NCBI GenBank assembly: GCA_023525715.1
Contig: JAKNSD010000059.1
Coordinates: 698,380-762,379, forward strand
Length of the DNA: 64,000 bases
Reading direction: 5' to 3'
DNA from: Cichorium intybus
Lineage: Eukaryota > Streptophyta > Magnoliopsida > Asterales > Asteraceae
The notes beneath the pieces were generated by a model that was not told the DNA's origin, ran no database searches, and worked only from the letters and a program-made list of their open reading frames with translations. The position numbers and the translations under genes are program-made. How positions within the stretch are numbered: the stretch's first letter is position 1; every line of letters begins with the position of its first letter. This document shows positions 60,704 through 64,000 of this stretch, piece after piece.

Positions 60704-63700
60704 TTATTCTTGTTGCTGCACTCTTGAGGCCATCTGCTGAAAACTTGGCACAAATTCGTCGACCATCCTTGTCATTAGTGATGTAAGTTGAGACATTCGG
60801 TCATTTACACCACTAATCCATTGCTGTTGCGATTTTAAGAGCTTGAAGACATTTGCCTCACGTTCTTTTGATTCCTTTTTGTATTGTTGGTGTCTTAGCT
60901 CTAACATTTCTATCATGTCTAGCAATTGTTCTTTTTCAACAGTAGCTAACGGGTGGTTCCTTGTTTCCTTTAAAATTTCTTCCTTCCCTCCTTCACCCGT
61001 TCGCGTCCAGATTTTCTTCTTGCTTCTAACTCCCGGCTCCATTAACACCTTTCTGTCCCGTTGTTCATTATCATTATCTGAGGGTAGTGACACAGGGTTC
61101 CCGAACACATTCAACCTCCTTTTCCTGGTTCCAAAAGAGATGTCCACATCCCCGGTCTTGCAGTCGATCACAGCACCGGCCGTAGCGAGAAATGGGCGTC
61201 CCAGAATTAAGGCAGGCGCATCATCTAAGCTTTCGTATTCCATGACCAGGAAATCTACGGGATAGAAAAAGTCCCCTACCTTGATTATGACATTCGTCAA
61301 CTTTCCTCGAGATACCTTCGTGGATTGATCTGCCAGCTGTAATACAACTTTCGCTGGTTCAATTTCCTCATTTTTGTATTTGTCATACAGGTACCCTGGT
61401 AGAATATTGACACTTGCTCCCAAATCCAGCAAGGTGTTCCGAATGACCACATCTCCTACTGTGGTAGTGATTAACGGTGATCCTGGGTCTTTCTCTTTTT
61501 TAGGCAATGTCCCCAACAAAGCCTCGCTTGCTTTCACCGTCAACCTCACAGTCTTTGGTGTAGGAACCGTATTCTTTCCATTTTGTTCACACATCTCCTG
61601 AAGAATTCTGGTATCTTCAGGAGCATCCTTAAGCTCATCCCACCGAGGTTGATTTATAAAAGGTCCTGCTATCTTAGGTGCTTCCTGCTTCTTCTTTCCC
61701 TTCTTGTCCTTCTTTTTCTGCTTGATTCCTGCGACAGCTGATTGCTCTTCTTTCCGGACCTCTATTTCAGGTTGAGTTCCCTCCTCAACAGGACTTCCTT
61801 TATCCTTGTCTTCCTCAGATTCTGACCTTTCTAAAACTTCCTCTTTCTCCTCCTGTTCACCTACCTCAAATAGGTCCTCTAAGGTAACCTTCCGCCACTC
61901 TGACTCGACAGTACTCACATGCTCCTTTCCTGCTCGCTGTCCATGGGTTGGGTTGACCTCAGTAGTACTTGGCAACTTCCCATCATCTCTTTTCTGTTTG
62001 TTCTCGGCCATTTGTCCGATTTGTCGTTCCATATTTGCAATGGCTCTTGCATTTGCCTGAGACTGTTGCTGTGTACTAGTAACCATTTCGTATATCTTGG
62101 TGATCATCTCCTCCTGAGTCCCTGCAACATGATTGGCAATATTATTGGGACCTCTATTCCCATTGGTGTTTCCATTGGAACTGTTGTTGTTGTTTGCAGG
62201 CGGGTAAGTTCTAGGCTGGTTGCTGGATTGACCCTGATGATTATTTGGCCTGAAATTTTGTTGCTGTCCTTGATTGTATGGCCTGTAGGGTCGTCCATTG
62301 TTGTATTGCCCTTGACCCTGGCCGTAGACTTGGTTCACCTCTTGAGTTTTCGGCCCTCCTTGGCCTCCTTGTGATGGACTCGGCGGTCCATTCTGCAATG
62401 TTGCCATTAGCCTATCGAACTTCTTGTTCAGATCACCAATCTCCTTCTTAACTTCTTTCTTCCAGTCAGCTTCCGCTCCCACTGCTGCTGCTGTTCCTAC
62501 ATTCTTTCTGGTTGAAAAATTCGCCTTAGATCCGTTGCTTAACTGCTCCAGGAACTGCCATGCTTCCTCTGGATCCTGCCACATAAATGTCCCACTCGAT
62601 GAGGCATTTATCATGGCCTGGTGTGTCTCACTAACTCCCTCGAAGAATAATTTGACTAACTGCCACCTAGGGATTTCATGATGTGGGCAAGATCTTAGTA
62701 ATTCCTTCAATCTCTCAAAGGCTTCATGGAAAGCCTCCCCTGGCTTTTGCTGAAAGTCCTGAATGATCCTTCTGATTTCAGTTGTCTTACTGGCTGGGTA
62801 GAATTCCTACAGGAACTTGGCCTTGAACTGGTCCCATGTGGTGATGCTATTAGATGGTAAGGATGTAAACCAATACTTGGCTTTGTCCTTAAGGGTAAAT
62901 GGGAATAGTCTAAGCCTGAAAATATTCTTATCAGTGTTCCTAGGGTTGTTAGCATTGGCAATCGCTAAGAATTCATATAGATGATTATACGGATCATCAT
63001 GCTTATACCCCCTAAACTCTGGCAATATTCCTATTAACTGAGGTCTGATTTCTACTTGAGAATCAATGTTATCAGGTATATAGATTGGCGATGAATCATC
63101 ATATTCCCGTGGTTGGAAATGCGATGCAACCGATTGCCTTCTCGGTTGTGCAAAATGTAAAGGTTGAGCACGGTTACCGTATATGTGATGATCATTGTAT
63201 TCATGCTGACCTGCTGGTTGCTGATGTGGTGGTGCTCTTCTCAAAGGTCCTCGACCTTGGTTCCTGGATTGTTGTGGTGGAACCCATCCTTCTTCTTCAT
63301 CATCATACCGATCCTCTACTTCTGAGTAATGGTATTGCTGTTGCGGTGGCTGCTGGTATTGTGGTGGTTGAAAGGTAGGTTGTGGTTTGAATAGAATTGG
63401 TGATGGTTGGGAATTGAGTGGAAAGGTTGTTGACTGCTGTCCAGTCACTGAGGTACCCTCACAAGTCGGCACTCCCCAGGACATGGCAGTAGTGAATGGG
63501 TTGGTAGATTGTGGTTGGGACATGGGTGTAAAGGGTGGCACAGATGGCAGAGTGCATGATGGTATGGGTGCAGGGGCTGAAACTGCACCACCAGAAGCAC
63601 TCGTGCTTCCAAACTGGAATTCCGATACTGGGGGAATAAAAGACGTCCCCGTTGCCTCACCTGATGGTTCCTGGGCAACTCCTACTGGACTACTACTGAC

Positions 63701-63814
63701 CTGACTAAAACTCATGATACTCAAACGCCTACGGGCACGGTTTTTGCGCGCAGTACGCTCAATTTCAGAGTCAAAATGCAATGGGGATAAATGCTTACCC
63801 CTGCGGGTACGCAT
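60704..63814 (-). CDS. Gag-protease polyprotein with C-terminal coiled coil, one in-frame stop
   Basis: Two parts in the same frame: 63814-62807 (335 codons, ending TAG at 62809-62807) and onward to 60704 (open 668 codons from Met at 62710; 1,036 sense and stop codons before the final stop). Part one has a Pro/Gln-rich start, then the retrotransposon gag core (GYKHDDPYNHLYEFLAIA, FRLRLFPFTLKDKAKYWF, ITTWDQFKAKFL). Part two resumes the gag core (EFYPASKTTEIRRIIQ), then Gln/Asn-rich and Lys/Glu-rich linkers, then a retropepsin-like protease (LLDLGASVNILP with the catalytic Asp, LILGRPFLATAGAVID). Instead of reverse transcriptase the frame ends in about 110 residues of coiled coil (EKEQLLDMIEMLELRHQQ, FQQMASRVQQQ). 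No CCHC knuckle seen. One stop codon is the only break. Confidence 0.88.
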
Positions 63815-63925
63815 GCACTAGTGCAACACGCCCACAAAACCAATAAAATCAAAAATCAAAAATCAAAAACTTCCAAAAAAATTCAAATCAAAGCTTCTAC
63901 TAATCACCTATTCTAAGCTCACAGC

Positions 63926-63943
63926 TCCCCGGCAACGGCGCCA
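63926..63943 (-). other. Primer-binding site of the Athila-like element (tRNA-Asp type)
   Basis: Minus strand TGGCGCCGTTGCCGGGGA, the standard Athila/Tat primer site attributed to tRNA-Asp, five bases from the LTR end. Confidence 0.93.
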
Positions 63944-63948
63944 AAATT

Positions 63949-64000
63949 TGACACGCCTAGGTCGTCGTGCGGTCAAAAATAATAAAATACCTAGCACACA
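63949..64000 (-). repeat. Inner end of the 5' LTR (cut by window edge)
   Basis: Plus strand TGACACGCCTAGGTCG onward matches 56,606-56,657 with one difference in 52 bases. Confidence 0.9.

Larger units (their letters stand above)
56606..64000 (-). mobile_element. Athila/Tat-type LTR retrotransposon lacking pol (continues beyond window)
   Basis: Minus-strand element at least 7.4 kb long. In order: start of the 5' LTR (63,949 to beyond the edge), primer site 63,943-63,926, gag-protease (63,814-60,704), spacer with GC-rich motif pairs, Athila ORF1-like gene (to 58,735), spacer, polypurine tract near 57,730-57,713, 3' LTR 57,712-56,606. No reverse transcriptase, RNase H or integrase anywhere, and no room for them. 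LTR identity can be checked over 52 bases: one difference (CTAACACACA against CTAGCACACA), suggesting a fairly young insertion. Confidence 0.9.

Noticed and set aside
60843..62374. Several plus-strand frames of 75-151 codons opposite the gag-protease gene
   Set aside because: Antisense shadows of the minus-strand coding sequence.

Overview
The window reads as nuclear DNA of a flowering plant, almost certainly a eudicot. The evidence is intron-containing genes with plant-specific families (tau glutathione S-transferases, purple acid phosphatase, SHL, a BEL1-like homeodomain protein, DRD1), AT-rich intergenic DNA, and nested plant transposons. The transposon mix (a Harbinger Myb-like ORF1 protein, long LTRs, very long TA microsatellites) would suit Asteraceae, but that is a guess. 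I see no organellar, bacterial or CRISPR-type sequence.

Layout. 1-10.8 kb: LINE remnant, an orphan alpha/beta-hydrolase last exon, a 490-bp hAT element, a 3.1-kb solo LTR and other LTR-like debris. 10.9-13.6 kb: complete eight-exon purple acid phosphatase gene (+). 14.9-18.7 kb: broken Copia sequence around a Gypsy-type LTR. 19-36 kb: three tandem tau GST genes (all minus; 18,972-20,063, 27,901-28,785, 34,847-35,830) separated by foldback elements, TA tracts, two copies of one hAT MITE, a Mutator-type MITE, a minisatellite-filled MITE and a complete 1.84-kb PIF/Harbinger-like element that encodes only the Myb-like ORF1 protein. 36-39.6 kb: second Mutator-type copy, Copia tail, a deleted hAT element with its C-terminal transposase ORF, and a LINE RRM fragment. 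40.3-48.6 kb: gene island of SHL (-), a BEL1-like homeodomain gene (+) and DRD1 (-). 50.5-56.3 kb: MULE remnant carrying a 130-bp MITE, and a Harbinger transposase remnant split by a 2.8-kb solo LTR. 56.6-64 kb: Athila/Tat-type LTR element on the minus strand with 3' LTR, polypurine tract, Athila ORF1-like gene, gag-protease gene and tRNA-Asp-type primer site, but no reverse transcriptase, RNase H or integrase. It runs off the right edge.

How the parts relate. SHL reads histone methylation and DRD1 drives RNA-directed DNA methylation, so two chromatin regulators sit beside a TALE homeodomain gene inside DNA that such pathways normally silence. The GST genes are a local duplication series whose spacers were stretched by transposons. 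Exact target-site duplications, read directly from the sequence, define two solo LTRs, four hAT elements and two Mutator-type MITEs. The two Harbinger-like ends rest on TTA/TAA flanks.

The least explained signal is in the Athila-like element: GC-rich decamer pairs separated by 12 bases, repeated in both the LTR and the internal spacer.
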